Assembly (NCBI RefSeq): GCF_003105155.1
Contig: NZ_QETK01000011.1
Span: 62,001 to 126,000 of the forward strand
Direction: 5' to 3'
DNA from: Pseudomonas sp. SDI
GTDB taxonomy: Bacteria > Pseudomonadota > Gammaproteobacteria > Pseudomonadales > Pseudomonadaceae
DNA length: 64,000 nucleotides
A model generated the notes under the pieces. That model was not told where the DNA came from. It searched no databases and saw only the letters and a program-made list of their open reading frames with translations. Both the position numbers and the translations under genes were made by a program. Shown here one piece after another: positions 27,614 through 37,628 of this stretch (position 1 is its first letter; each line of letters starts with the position of its first letter).

Positions 27614-30600
27614 ATGGCGGTTATTCAAGGAACTGAAGGTGCCGACAATCTGGTCGGTACCGCGGAAGGCGATCAGATCTACGGTAAGGGCGGCAACGAT
27701 GTGCTCGACGGCGGCGCCGGCGACGACGTGCTCTACGGTGGGGCTGGCGCGGACAAGCACATGGGCGGTGCCGGCACCGACACGGCCAGCTATGCCGATA
27801 CCAGTGCCGGGGCGATTACCCTGAACTTCAAGACTGGCGTGCACAGCGGTATCGCTGCGGGCGATACCTTCGACAGCATCGAGCGCTTCGTTGGTTCGAA
27901 CTACGACGATACCTTCGTCAGCGATGCCAGCGCCCAGACCTTTGTCGGCGGTGCCGGTACCGACACCCTGGACTATTCGACCTCGGCCCAGGCCATCAAC
28001 CTGACCTTCGACGCCACCGGCGCCGGCGTCGGTGCGGGTGGCGATGCTCAGGGCGACAGCTTCTCGCTGGTCGAGAAGTTCGTCGGCAGCGCGTTCAACG
28101 ATACCTTTGTCTCGTCCAACAGCGGCTACCGCCTGCAGGGCGGCGCCGGTGACGACGTGTACATCGTCAACCACGCTGGTGTGCAGGTGGTGGAAGCGGT
28201 CGGTGGCGGCAGCGACGAAGTGCGCACCGGCCTGAACACCTACACGCTGGCAGCCGAAGTGGAAAAACTGACCTTCACCGGCACTGGCAACTTCACGGGC
28301 TATGGCAACAGCGGCAATAACATCATCAGCGGCGGCGACGGCAACGACATCCTTCTCGGTGGCGCCGGCTCCGACCAGTTCTTCGGTGGTGCGGGCATCG
28401 ACACCGTCTCCTTCGTCGATACCAGCAGCGGCCCGATCAGCCTGAACTTCAAGACCGGCCAGCACGGCGGGATCGCCGCCGGCGACACCTTCAACAGCAT
28501 TGAGCGCTTCAGCGGCTCCAACTACGACGACACCTTCGTCAGCGATGCCAGCGCCCACACCTTCATCGGTGGCGCCGGCCAGGACAGCCTGGACTACACC
28601 GGCTCGGCAGCGGCCGTGCAGGTGAGCCTTGATGCTAGCGGTAACGGTAGCGGCGCGGGCGGCGATGCCGAGGGCGACAGCTTCAGCCAGTTCGAGAAGG
28701 TCATCGGCAGTGCCTTCAACGACACCTTCGTGTCCTCGGCGACGACCTTCAAGCTGCAGGGTGGTGCTGGCGACGATGTGTACATCATCAACAACGCCGG
28801 CTCGCAGGTCATCGAAAGCGCGGGTGGCGGCATCGATGAAGTGCGCACCGCGCTGGCCAGCTACTCGCTGTCGGCCGAAGTGGAAAAACTGACCTTCAGC
28901 GGTACCGGCAACTTCGTCGGCTACGGCAACGCCAGCAACAACGTCATCAGCGGTGGCGACGGTAACGATACCTTGCTCGGCGGTGGGGGCAGCGATCAGT
29001 TCTTCGGCGGCGCCGGCCTCGACACCGTGTCCTACGGCGACAGCAGCAGCGGCGCGGTCACCCTGAACTTCAAGACCGGCGTGCACACCGGCATTGCCGG
29101 CGGCGACAGCTTCGACAGCATCGAGCGCTTCATGGGCTCGAACTACGACGACACCTTCGTCAGCGACGCCACTGCCCACAGCTTCATCGGCGGCGCCGGC
29201 CAGGACACCCTGGACTACAGCGCCTCGGCCCAGGCGGTGAGCATCAGCCTCGACAGCACCGGTAATGGTCTCGGCACTGGCGGCGACGCCGAAGGCGACA
29301 GCTTCAGCCAGTTCGAGCGGGTCATCGGCAGCGCCTTCGACGACACCTTCGTGTCCTCGGCCACGACCTTCAAACTGCAGGGTGGCAACGGCGACGACGT
29401 CTACGTGATCAACCACGCCAACAGCCAGGTCATCGAATCGGCCATGGGTGGTAACGACGAAGTGCGCACGGCGCTGGCCAGCTATTCGCTGTCGGCCGAC
29501 GTCGAGCGCCTGACCTACGTTGGCAACGGCAACTTCTATGGCGTCGGCAACCGTTCCGACAACATCATCACTGGCGGCGCCGGCAACGACACCCTGTCTG
29601 GTGGTGCTGGCGGCGACCAGTTCATCGGCGGTGCCGGTAACGATACCGTCACCTACATCGACTCTGGCGCTGCCGGCGTGACGCTGAACTTCAAGACCGG
29701 CGTGCACGGTGGGATCGCCGCCGGCGATACCTTCGACAGCATCGAGCAGTTCGTCGGTTCCGGCTTGGCCGATACCTTCGTCAGCGATGGCACCGCGCAT
29801 CAGTTCAACGGCGGCGCGGGTGCCGACACGCTGGACTACTCGGCCTCGGCCGACGCGGTCACCATCACCATCGACGCTAGCGGTGCCGGCAGCGGCCGGG
29901 GTGGCGATGCCGAAGGCGATACCTTCAGCCTGTTCGAGCAGGTCAACGGTACGGCCTTCAACGACACCTTCGTTTCCAGTGCCACCGGCTATCGCCTGCA
30001 GGGCGGTGCCGGCGACGACGTCTATGTGATCAACAACACCGGCTCGCTGGTGGTGGAGGCCGCAGGCGGTGGCGACGACGAAGTGCGCACCGCGCTGGGC
30101 GGTTATCGCTTGGCCGACAACGTCGAACGCCTGACCTACACCGGCACGTCGACCTTCCTGGCCTATGGCAATGCCAGCGACAACATCATCACCGCCGGCA
30201 ACGGCAACGACACCCTGTATGGCGGGGCCGGCGGCGACCGTTTCTACGGTGGCAATGGCCTGGATACGGTGTCGTACTTCGATGCCACCGGTAACCAGGG
30301 CGTGACCCTGAACTTCAAGACTGGCGTGCATGGCGGCATCGCTGCCGGCGACAGCTTCGACAGCATCGAGCTGTTCGTCGGTTCTGGCAGCGACGACACC
30401 TTCGTCAGCGATGCCACCGCGCACACCTTCTACGGCAACGCCGGTACCGACACCATGGACTACTCGACCTCGGCCGAGGCGGTGAACATCACCGTCGACG
30501 CCGCCGGCGTGGCCACCGGTAGCGGCGGCGATGCCCAGGGCGATACCTTCTCGCAATTCGAGCGGGTGATCGGCAGCGCGCTGGGCGACACCTTCACCTC

Positions 30601-32695
30601 GGCGTCCACCGCCTATCGCCTCGAAGGCGGCGCCGGCGACGACGTCTACTTCATCAACCATGCCGGTTCGGTGGTGGTCGAGGCGCAGAACGGTGGTGTC
30701 GACGAGGTGCGGACCACACTGACCCAGTTGCGCCTGGCCGATGGCGTCGAGCGCATGACCTATGTTGGCAATAGTTTCTTCATCGGCTATGGCAACGCCC
30801 TGGATAACATCATCGTTGGCGGCAACGGCAACGACCAGTTGTCCGGTGGCGCGGGTGCCGACCAGTTCTTCGGGGGGGCTGGCGACGACCTGGTGTCCTA
30901 CTGGGACTCCAGCTACGCCGCGATCACCCTGAACTTCAAGACCGGTGTGCATGGCGGCATCGCCGCCGGCGACACCTTCGACAGTATCGAGCGCTTCGTC
31001 GGTACCGGTCGCGACGACCTGTTCATCAGCGACGCCACCGCGCACAACTTCGATGGCGGCACGGCCACCGACACCCTGGATTACTCGGGGTCGGCAGAGG
31101 CGGTGACCTTGACCGTCGGCACCGACGCCAAGGGGGTTGGCGCCGGCGGCGATGCCGAAGGCGATACCTTCGTCAACTTCGAGCGGCTGATCGGCACGGC
31201 GCAGAACGACACCTTCAACATCGCCCACTCCAACATCACCGCCATCGAAGGTGGTGCGGGCAACGATGTCTATGTGGTCACCTGGCCGAACACGCAGATC
31301 ATCGAGCTGGCCGGTGGCGGCGACGATGAGGTGCGCACCAATAACAGCAACTTCAAGCTGGCCAACGAAGTCGAGCGCCTGACTTATGTCGGCAGTGCGA
31401 ACTTCACCGGCTACGGCAACAGCGGCGACAACATCATCATCGGAGGCGTCGGCAACGATACCTTCCTCGGTGGCGCGGGTGCCGACCAGTTCTTCGGTGG
31501 CGATGGCATCGACACGGCCTCTTATACCGACACGACGTCGGTGCTCATCAACATGCAGACCGGTGTGCATGGTGGCGCGGCCGTTGGCGACGTCTATCAC
31601 AGCATCGAGAAGGTGATCGGCTCGAATGACGGTGACCTGTTCATTGGCACCGCTGGCGCCGACAATTTCGACGGTAGCTTTGGGGTCGACGCGGTCAGCT
31701 TTGCCGGCGAAACCACGGGCATTCTGCTGGATATGAGCAAGCCGGCAATCGTTGGCATCGCGGCCGGCGACACCTACGCCAACATCGAAACCTTTGAAGG
31801 CACAGCCTTCAACGACACGTTCGTCGGCAGTAACAAGGACGAGAACTTCATCGGTGGCGCCGGTGCCGACACTATCAATGGCGGTGGCGGGGTCAGGGAT
31901 GCGGTCTGGTACATCAACAACCACACCGGCGTGCAGGTCAACCTGCAGACCGCGACGGCCAGCGGCGGCGACGCCGACGGCGATGTGCTGATCAGCATCG
32001 AGGGCGTGGCCGGTTCGGCCTATGACGACGTGCTGACCGCGCTGAACTTCGGCAGCAGCATCTATGGTGGCGAGGGCAACGACATCATCAACGGCGGTAC
32101 CGGCAACGATAACCTCTACGGCGACGGTATCTCCGAGAAGGTCTTCGGGGCGTATGCGCGGGCCGAGAACGGGGTAATCCAGAGCGACATCATCAACGGT
32201 GGCGATGGCGACGACTCGATCGTTGGTGGCACCCGCTTCGATAGCGGTTCGATCCTGCATGGCGATGCCGGCAACGATTTCGTCAGCACGGCCGCCGGCA
32301 AGGCGTATGGCGACCTGGGCAACGACAACCTGGTCGGCACCGGCAAGGGCTACGAGCTGTATGGCGGTTCGGGTTGGGACACCTTGACCCTGATGGGCAG
32401 CGGTGGCGCGGACGGTGGTCAGCATGGCGACACCTACAACGTCTTGTCGAAGACCATGGTGCTGATCCAGGACAGCGGTACCGACAATGGCCAGGACGTG
32501 GTGGTGCTGAAGAACATCCAGACCGCCAACGATGTGTACCTGCATCGCGACGGCAACGACGCCTACATCTTCTCCAAGCTGAACTGGAACATTGGCCAGC
32601 TCGACAGTGGGGTGATGTTGGCCAACTGGTATGCCGGCTCGAACACCATCGAGCAGTTCCAGACCAACAACGGTGATACCTTCACCATCAGTTGA
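27614..32695 (+). CDS. Giant repetitive RTX protein, type I secreted
   Basis: 1693 aa, acidic, almost Cys-free. Start at 27614 (MAVIQGTEGADNLVG) follows AAAGGAAG. It is made of Ca2+-binding RTX nonapeptides (GGxGxDxUx, e.g. GGAGDDVLYGGAGADKHMGG) set in six long tandem modules of 207-208 residues plus one or two degenerate ones, and ends with a hydrophobic, hydroxyl-rich tail (NNGDTFTIS) typical of a type I secretion signal. No protease, lipase or toxin domain is visible; it looks like a surface or extracellular structural/adhesive protein. Encoded directly after its exporter and lying between flgE and flgF. Confidence 0.85.
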   Translation: MAVIQGTEGADNLVGTAEGDQIYGKGGNDVLDGGAGDDVLYGGAGADKHMGGAGTDTASYADTSAGAITLNFKTGVHSGIAAGDTFDSIERFVGSNYDDTFVSDASAQTFVGGAGTDTLDYSTSAQAINLTFDATGAGVGAGGDAQGDSFSLVEKFVGSAFNDTFVSSNSGYRLQGGAGDDVYIVNHAGVQVVEAVGGGSDEVRTGLNTYTLAAEVEKLTFTGTGNFTGYGNSGNNIISGGDGNDILLGGAGSDQFFGGAGIDTVSFVDTSSGPISLNFKTGQHGGIAAGDTFNSIERFSGSNYDDTFVSDASAHTFIGGAGQDSLDYTGSAAAVQVSLDASGNGSGAGGDAEGDSFSQFEKVIGSAFNDTFVSSATTFKLQGGAGDDVYIINNAGSQVIESAGGGIDEVRTALASYSLSAEVEKLTFSGTGNFVGYGNASNNVISGGDGNDTLLGGGGSDQFFGGAGLDTVSYGDSSSGAVTLNFKTGVHTGIAGGDSFDSIERFMGSNYDDTFVSDATAHSFIGGAGQDTLDYSASAQAVSISLDSTGNGLGTGGDAEGDSFSQFERVIGSAFDDTFVSSATTFKLQGGNGDDVYVINHANSQVIESAMGGNDEVRTALASYSLSADVERLTYVGNGNFYGVGNRSDNIITGGAGNDTLSGGAGGDQFIGGAGNDTVTYIDSGAAGVTLNFKTGVHGGIAAGDTFDSIEQFVGSGLADTFVSDGTAHQFNGGAGADTLDYSASADAVTITIDASGAGSGRGGDAEGDTFSLFEQVNGTAFNDTFVSSATGYRLQGGAGDDVYVINNTGSLVVEAAGGGDDEVRTALGGYRLADNVERLTYTGTSTFLAYGNASDNIITAGNGNDTLYGGAGGDRFYGGNGLDTVSYFDATGNQGVTLNFKTGVHGGIAAGDSFDSIELFVGSGSDDTFVSDATAHTFYGNAGTDTMDYSTSAEAVNITVDAAGVATGSGGDAQGDTFSQFERVIGSALGDTFTSASTAYRLEGGAGDDVYFINHAGSVVVEAQNGGVDEVRTTLTQLRLADGVERMTYVGNSFFIGYGNALDNIIVGGNGNDQLSGGAGADQFFGGAGDDLVSYWDSSYAAITLNFKTGVHGGIAAGDTFDSIERFVGTGRDDLFISDATAHNFDGGTATDTLDYSGSAEAVTLTVGTDAKGVGAGGDAEGDTFVNFERLIGTAQNDTFNIAHSNITAIEGGAGNDVYVVTWPNTQIIELAGGGDDEVRTNNSNFKLANEVERLTYVGSANFTGYGNSGDNIIIGGVGNDTFLGGAGADQFFGGDGIDTASYTDTTSVLINMQTGVHGGAAVGDVYHSIEKVIGSNDGDLFIGTAGADNFDGSFGVDAVSFAGETTGILLDMSKPAIVGIAAGDTYANIETFEGTAFNDTFVGSNKDENFIGGAGADTINGGGGVRDAVWYINNHTGVQVNLQTATASGGDADGDVLISIEGVAGSAYDDVLTALNFGSSIYGGEGNDIINGGTGNDNLYGDGISEKVFGAYARAENGVIQSDIINGGDGDDSIVGGTRFDSGSILHGDAGNDFVSTAAGKAYGDLGNDNLVGTGKGYELYGGSGWDTLTLMGSGGADGGQHGDTYNVLSKTMVLIQDSGTDNGQDVVVLKNIQTANDVYLHRDGNDAYIFSKLNWNIGQLDSGVMLANWYAGSNTIEQFQTNNGDTFTIS
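27821..31549 (+). repeat. Six tandem 621-bp modules inside the RTX gene
   Basis: The anchor CTGAACTTCAAGAC recurs at about 27821, 28442, 29063, 29684, 30308 and 30929, spacing 621, 621, 621, 624 and 621 bases. A degenerate seventh copy begins near 31544. Each module carries LNFKTGVHGGIAAGD, a segment DDTFVSDATAH, LDYSASA, GGDAEGD and RTX turns. Confidence 0.9.
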
Positions 32696-32705
32696 TGCAA
32701 CACCA

Positions 32706-32726
32706 GGGGCCAGCGTTGCTGGCCCC
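32706..32726 (+). terminator. Hairpin after the RTX gene
   Basis: GGGGCCAGC and GCTGGCCCC pair around GTT eleven bases after the stop. No T tract. It is followed at 32727-32751 by a REP-like dyad (ATCGCG ... CGCGAT). Confidence 0.55.
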
Positions 32727-32751
32727 ATCGCGACCCGACTCGTCCCGCGAT
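32727..32751. repeat. REP-like dyad
   Basis: ATCGCG and CGCGAT enclose CCCGACTCGTCC, similar to the loops of the other REP units in this window. Single, partial copy. Confidence 0.45.
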
Positions 32752-32886
32752 AGCTTCAGTGCCGAGGCGAAAATTTGCCGCCAGCGGCAGTTTGCCGCCG
32801 AAAAATTGTCTTCCTGTCCCCCGGCATTCGCCGCCTCTTCCGACAAAGCCCCGCAAACACGGCACTTCGTCGCGCCCGACAACACT

Positions 32887-32902
32887 TGGTTCGAAAATTG
32901 CT
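32887..32902 (+). promoter_or_regulatory. RpoN (sigma-54) promoter of flgFGHIJKL
   Basis: TGGTTCGAAAATTGCT has GG and GC ten bases apart and the TTGCT -12 box; two mismatches in the -24 box. Located 60 bases before flgF, after the RTX gene, so the operon does not depend on readthrough from the secretion locus. Confidence 0.7.
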
Positions 32903-32961
32903 ACAGCCAGCCCAGAGCAGCGGCGGACGGCAAGTGTTCGCCAGCGCAGCGGAGGATGACA

Positions 32962-33702
32962 GTGGACAAGATGCTTTACGTGGCCATGACCGGCGCCAGC
33001 CAGAACGCGCTGGCGCAAAAGGCCCATGCCAACAACCTGGCGAACATTTCCACCAGCGGTTTTCAGCGTGACCTGGAACAGGCCCGCTCGATGCCGGTGT
33101 TCGGTGACAGCTTTCCGGCGCGCGCCTATGCGATGACCGAGCGCCCGGCGACCGATTTCAGCCCTGGCGCGTTGCAGGAAACCGGCCGCGACCTCGATGT
33201 CGCCATCGGCGGCGACGGCTTCATTGCCGTGCAGGCCCCGGACGGCAGTGAGGCCTACGTGCGCACCGCCAGCCTGAACATCGACGCTCTCGGCGTGCTG
33301 CGCGCCGGCAACGGCATGCCGGTGATGGGCAACGGTGGCCCGATTGCCGTGCCGCCCGAGCAGAAGGTCGAAATCGGCGATGACGGCACCATCAGCATCC
33401 GCGCCATGGGCGAAGGCCCGCGGGTGATGGCCGAGGTCGACCGGATCAAGCTGGTCAACCCGGACCTGAAGACCATGACCAAAGGCCTGGACGGCATGAT
33501 CCACACCAAAGACGGGCAGCCGGCAGTCGCCGATGCCAACGTCAAGGTGGTCTCGGGCTTCCTTGAGGCGAGCAACGTCAATGCCGTCGAAGAGATGACC
33601 TCGGTGCTGGCCTTGTCCCGGCAATTCGAACTGCACATCAAGATGATGACCACGGCCAAGGAAGGCGACGAAGCCATGGCGCGTGTTTTGCAAATCGGCT
33701 AA
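32962..33702 (+). CDS. flgF: Flagellar proximal rod protein FlgF
   Basis: 246 aa. Start is the GTG at 32962 because GGAGG (32951-32955) is six bases upstream; the ATG at 32956 would touch it. N-terminal MDKMLYVAMTGASQNALAQK and HANNLANISTSGFQ, and C-terminal heptads (LEASNVNAVEEMTSVLALS) are typical axial ends. Confidence 0.94.
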   Translation: MDKMLYVAMTGASQNALAQKAHANNLANISTSGFQRDLEQARSMPVFGDSFPARAYAMTERPATDFSPGALQETGRDLDVAIGGDGFIAVQAPDGSEAYVRTASLNIDALGVLRAGNGMPVMGNGGPIAVPPEQKVEIGDDGTISIRAMGEGPRVMAEVDRIKLVNPDLKTMTKGLDGMIHTKDGQPAVADANVKVVSGFLEASNVNAVEEMTSVLALSRQFELHIKMMTTAKEGDEAMARVLQIG

Positions 33703-33747
33703 TCACATACACGTAGCGCCGTAAAACAGGCGCGCGAGGAGAACAGC

Positions 33748-34533
33748 ATGCTTCCGGCTCTCTGGGTCAGTAAAACCGGCCTGTCCGCCCAGGACACCAA
33801 CCTGACCACCATTTCCAACAACCTGGCCAACGTCTCGACCACTGGCTTCAAGCGTGATCGCGCCGAATTCCAGGACCTGCTGTACCAGATCAAGCGTCAG
33901 CCGGGTGCCCAGTCGACCCAGGACAGCGAACTGCCGTCGGGCCTGCAGGTCGGTACCGGTGTGCGTATTGTCGGTACCCAGAAAAACTTCAGCACCGGCA
34001 GCCTGCAGACCACCGAAAACCCGCTGGACATGGCGGTCAACGGGCGTGGCTTCTTCCAGATCCTGCAGCCGGATGGCACCGTTTCCTATACCCGTGACGG
34101 CACCTTCCACCTGAACTCCGACGGCCAGGTGGTCACCGCCAACGGCTTTGCCCTGGAGCCGGCCGTTGTGGTGCCGCCAGACGCACAAACCTTCACCGTC
34201 GGCCAGGACGGCACCGTGTCGATCACCACCGCCGGCAACCCGGCCGCGCAGATCATCGGCAACATCCAGACCGCCGACTTCATCAACCCGGCCGGCCTGC
34301 AGGCCATGGGTGGCAACCTGTTCCTGGAAACCGCCGCCAGCGGCGCGCCGCAAATCGGTACCCCAGGCCTCAACGGCTTCGGCCCCATCGCCCAGCAGAC
34401 CCTGGAAAACTCCAACGTCAGCACCGTGGAAGAACTGGTCAACATGATCACCACCCAGCGTGCCTACGAGATGAACTCCAAGGTGATTTCCACCGCCGAC
34501 CAGATGCTCTCGTTCGTTACCCAGAACCTGTAA
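33748..34533 (+). CDS. flgG: Flagellar distal rod protein FlgG
   Basis: 261 aa, strongly conserved. N-terminal LWVSKTGLSAQDTNLTTISN and C-terminal LENSNVSTVEELVNMITTQR. Forms the drive-shaft through the P and L rings. GCGAGGAGAACAGC precedes the ATG. Confidence 0.96.
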   Translation: MLPALWVSKTGLSAQDTNLTTISNNLANVSTTGFKRDRAEFQDLLYQIKRQPGAQSTQDSELPSGLQVGTGVRIVGTQKNFSTGSLQTTENPLDMAVNGRGFFQILQPDGTVSYTRDGTFHLNSDGQVVTANGFALEPAVVVPPDAQTFTVGQDGTVSITTAGNPAAQIIGNIQTADFINPAGLQAMGGNLFLETAASGAPQIGTPGLNGFGPIAQQTLENSNVSTVEELVNMITTQRAYEMNSKVISTADQMLSFVTQNL

Positions 34534-34587
34534 GTGAAGTCTTCGAGGTCGCTGTTGCAGCGCCTGTTACACCGTGAGGTCAGAGTC

Positions 34588-35283
34588 ATGAGCCGTTTGT
34601 TATCCGTATTCGCCCTGGGTGGGGTGGTGTTGCTGGCGGGTTGCGTCGCGCCGACGCCCAAGCCCAACGACCCGTACTACGCGCCAGTATTGCCGCGTAC
34701 CCCGTTGCCGGCGGCGGCCAACAATGGCTCGATCTACCAGGCCGGTTTCGAACAGAACCTGTACAGCGACCGCAAGGCTTTCCGGGTCGGTGACATCATC
34801 ACCATCACCCTGAACGAGCGGACCCAGGCGAGCAAGAACGCCAACTCGCAGATCGCCAAGAACAGCAAGGCCGATATCGGCCTGACCTCGCTGTTCGGCT
34901 CGAGCATGGTCACCAACAACCCGATCGGCAGCAACGACCTCAGCCTCAGTGCCGGCTACGAAGGCGATCGCGCCACCAAGGGCGACAGCAAGGCGGCCCA
35001 GGGCAACACCCTGACCGGTTCGATCACGGTTACCGTGGCCGACGTTCTGCCTAACGGCATCATCGCCGTGCGCGGCGAAAAATGGATGACCCTCAACACT
35101 GGCGACGAGCTGGTGCGGATTGCCGGCATGGTTCGCGCCGACGACATCGCCACGGACAACACCGTGCCGTCGACCCGCGTCGCCGATGCGCGCATCACCT
35201 ATTCGGGGACCGGCTCGTTCGCCGATGCCAGCCAGCCCGGTTGGCTGGACCGCTTCTTCATCAGCCCGCTTTGGCCTTTCTAG
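34588..35283 (+). CDS. flgH: Flagellar L-ring lipoprotein FlgH
   Basis: 231 aa outer-membrane lipoprotein. Lipobox LLAGC puts the lipidated Cys at about residue 20; mature chain includes [19 protein letters not shown] and [18 protein letters not shown]. Start at 34588 follows GTGAGGTCAGAGTC; the upstream extension to 34534 is not conserved-looking. Confidence 0.95.
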   Translation: MSRLLSVFALGGVVLLAGCVAPTPKPNDPYYAPVLPRTPLPAAANNGSIYQAGFEQNLYSDRKAFRVGDIITITLNERTQASKNANSQIAKNSKADIGLTSLFGSSMVTNNPIGSNDLSLSAGYEGDRATKGDSKAAQGNTLTGSITVTVADVLPNGIIAVRGEKWMTLNTGDELVRIAGMVRADDIATDNTVPSTRVADARITYSGTGSFADASQPGWLDRFFISPLWPF

Positions 35284-35295
35284 GTTCGGATGCCC

Positions 35296-36405
35296 ATGTT
35301 CAACTTCAAGCAGCTGATTGCCGCCGCGCTCCTGATCTCCGCCGCCTTTGGTGCCCACGCCGAGCGGCTCAAGGACATCGCCAGCATTTCCGGCGTGCGT
35401 AATAACCAGCTGATCGGCTACGGCCTGGTGGTGGGGCTCAACGGTACGGGTGACCAGACCACCCAGACCCCGTTCACCCTGCAGACCTTCAATAACATGC
35501 TCTCGCAGTTCGGCATCAAGGTGCCGCCGGGTTCGGGCAACGTGCAACTGAAGAACGTCGCAGCGGTGTCGATTCATGCCGACCTGCCGCCGTTCGCCAA
35601 GCCGGGGCAGGTGGTCGACGTGACCGTCTCGTCCATCGGCAACTCGAAAAGCCTGCGCGGCGGTAGCCTGTTGATGACCCCGCTCAAGGGTATCGACGGC
35701 AACGTCTACGCCATCGCCCAGGGCAACCTGGTGGTCGGCGGCTTCGACGCCGAGGGGCGCGACGGTTCGAAGATCACCGTCAATGTCCCGTCGGCCGGTC
35801 GCATTCCTGGCGGCGCCTCGGTAGAGCGCGCGGTGCCGAGCGGTTTCAACCAGGGCAACAGCCTGACCTTGAACCTCAACCGCCCCGACTTCACCACCGC
35901 CAAGCGGGTGGTCGACAAGGTCAATGAGCTGCTCGGCCCGGGCGTTGCCCAGGCGGTCGATGGCGGCTCCGTGCGGGTGACTGCACCGCTCGATCCAAGT
36001 CAGCGGGTCGACTACCTGTCGATTCTGGAAAACCTGGAAATCGATCCGGGTCAGGCGGTGGCCAAGGTCATCATCAACTCGCGTACCGGCACCATCGTCA
36101 TCGGCCAGAACGTCAAGGTATCGCCGGCGGCGGTTACCCACGGCAGCCTGACCGTGACCATTACCGAAGACCCGATCGTCAGCCAGCCTGGGCCGTTCTC
36201 CAATGGCGAGACGGCCGTGGTGCCGCGTTCGCGGGTCAACGCCGAGCAGGAAGCCAAGCCGATGTTCAAGTTCGGTCCGGGCACTACGCTCGACGAGATC
36301 GTACGTGCCGTCAACCAGGTGGGCGCAGCCCCCGGCGACCTGATGGCGATTCTCGAAGCACTCAAGCAGGCCGGCGCCTTGCAAGCCGACCTGATCGTGA
36401 TCTGA
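35296..36405 (+). CDS. flgI: Flagellar P-ring protein FlgI
   Basis: 369 aa periplasmic ring subunit with signal peptide [22 protein letters not shown] cleaved before [12 protein letters not shown] prefer the ATG at 35296 to the one at 35290: the resulting length and N-terminus fit the P. aeruginosa protein, and AGGTTCGG is better spaced. Needs FlgA for assembly. Confidence 0.94.
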   Translation: MFNFKQLIAAALLISAAFGAHAERLKDIASISGVRNNQLIGYGLVVGLNGTGDQTTQTPFTLQTFNNMLSQFGIKVPPGSGNVQLKNVAAVSIHADLPPFAKPGQVVDVTVSSIGNSKSLRGGSLLMTPLKGIDGNVYAIAQGNLVVGGFDAEGRDGSKITVNVPSAGRIPGGASVERAVPSGFNQGNSLTLNLNRPDFTTAKRVVDKVNELLGPGVAQAVDGGSVRVTAPLDPSQRVDYLSILENLEIDPGQAVAKVIINSRTGTIVIGQNVKVSPAAVTHGSLTVTITEDPIVSQPGPFSNGETAVVPRSRVNAEQEAKPMFKFGPGTTLDEIVRAVNQVGAAPGDLMAILEALKQAGALQADLIVI

Positions 36406-36415
36406 GGCACTGGCC

Positions 36416-37618
36416 ATGGATATGCCTAAAAGCAGCTTCAACGCGGCCGACAGCGGTGCCTACACCGACCTCAACCGGCTCAACTCGCTGAAGGTCGGCG
36501 ACAAGGACAGCGACGCCAACCTGCGCAAGGTGGCGCAGGAGTTCGAGTCGCTGTTCCTCAACGAAATGCTCAAGTCGATGCGTTCGGCCAGCGATGTGCT
36601 GGCCAAGGACAACCCGCTCAATACCGAGACCACCAAGCAATACCAGCAGATGTACGACCAGCAGCTGGCGGTGAGCATGTCCCGCGAGGGTGGCGGTATC
36701 GGCCTGCAAGACGTGCTGATGCGCCAGTTGTCCAAGCAGAAGGCCAGTGCCGTGCCGAACACCAGCCCGTTCCCGCGGGTTGATGTGCAGCAGCGCGCAC
36801 TGTGGGCGACCAAGGTCGCCGAGCCGGTGCGCAGCGAGGTCGGCACCGCCAGCACCCGCAACGACATGGCGGCACTCAATTCGCGGCGCCTGAACTTGCC
36901 GGGCAAGCTCACCGACCGCCTGCTGGCCGGGATCGTGCCGACGGCGGGTGCGCAGGCCGCCACCACCAACACTGCAGTGCTGCCGCAACGCACCACGGCC
37001 ATCACCGACGCCGCGCAAAAGGGCGACTGGCAGCCGGCGCAGGCCTTTGCCGCGCCAGGCAGCATGCGCATTTACGGCCGTGCCGTGGCCCAGCCGCCGC
37101 TGGCGCCGGCGAAGAAAGCCTTCGGTTCCAGCGACGAGTTCGTCGCTACCATGCTGCCGATGGCCGAACAGGCTGCCAAGCGCATCGGTGTCGACCCACG
37201 CTACCTGGTAGCCCAGGCCGCGCTGGAAACCGGCTGGGGCAAGTCGGTGATGCGTCAGGCCGACGGCAGCAGCAGCCATAACCTGTTCGGCATCAAGGCC
37301 ACCGGCAACTGGCAGGGTGGGGAGGCGCGGGCGATCACCAGCGAGTTCCGCAATGGCCAGTTCGTCAAGGAAACGGCGGCGTTCCGTTCCTACGATTCCT
37401 ACCAGGACAGTTTCCATGACCTGGTCAGCCTGCTGCAGAACAATTCAAGGTATCAAGAAGCGGTAAAAGCGGCCGATAAGCCAGAACAGTTCGTGCGTGA
37501 ACTACAAAAGGCGGGTTATGCGACGGATCCGGACTACGCCAGCAAGATCTCTCAGATCGCAAAACAGATGAAGTCATACGAGAGCTATGCGGCTCTCCCA
37601 AGTACTTCGAAACTATAA
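36416..37618 (+). CDS. flgJ: Peptidoglycan hydrolase / rod cap FlgJ
   Basis: 400 aa dual-domain protein. N-terminal rod-capping domain (about 30-110, VAQEFESLFLNEMLKSMR), a variable linker, and a C-terminal GH73 glucosaminidase domain (about 235-390) with catalytic Glu271 in AALETGWGKS and the SSHNLFGIKA motif. Opens the cell wall for the rod. Confidence 0.94.
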   Translation: MDMPKSSFNAADSGAYTDLNRLNSLKVGDKDSDANLRKVAQEFESLFLNEMLKSMRSASDVLAKDNPLNTETTKQYQQMYDQQLAVSMSREGGGIGLQDVLMRQLSKQKASAVPNTSPFPRVDVQQRALWATKVAEPVRSEVGTASTRNDMAALNSRRLNLPGKLTDRLLAGIVPTAGAQAATTNTAVLPQRTTAITDAAQKGDWQPAQAFAAPGSMRIYGRAVAQPPLAPAKKAFGSSDEFVATMLPMAEQAAKRIGVDPRYLVAQAALETGWGKSVMRQADGSSSHNLFGIKATGNWQGGEARAITSEFRNGQFVKETAAFRSYDSYQDSFHDLVSLLQNNSRYQEAVKAADKPEQFVRELQKAGYATDPDYASKISQIAKQMKSYESYAALPSTSKL

Positions 37619-37628
37619 GGTGTAAACC

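Noticed and set aside
27821-31549. Regular repeats resembling a CRISPR or satellite array
   Set aside because: The unit is 621 bases, an exact multiple of three, in frame inside a coding sequence; it is a protein module.
27533-32728. A 1731-codon open frame on the minus strand opposite the RTX gene
   Set aside because: It arises from the repetitive, G+C-biased codons of the RTX gene; its product is low-complexity Val/Ala/Gly/Asp with no domains and no ribosome site, and it has no independent homology that I recognise.
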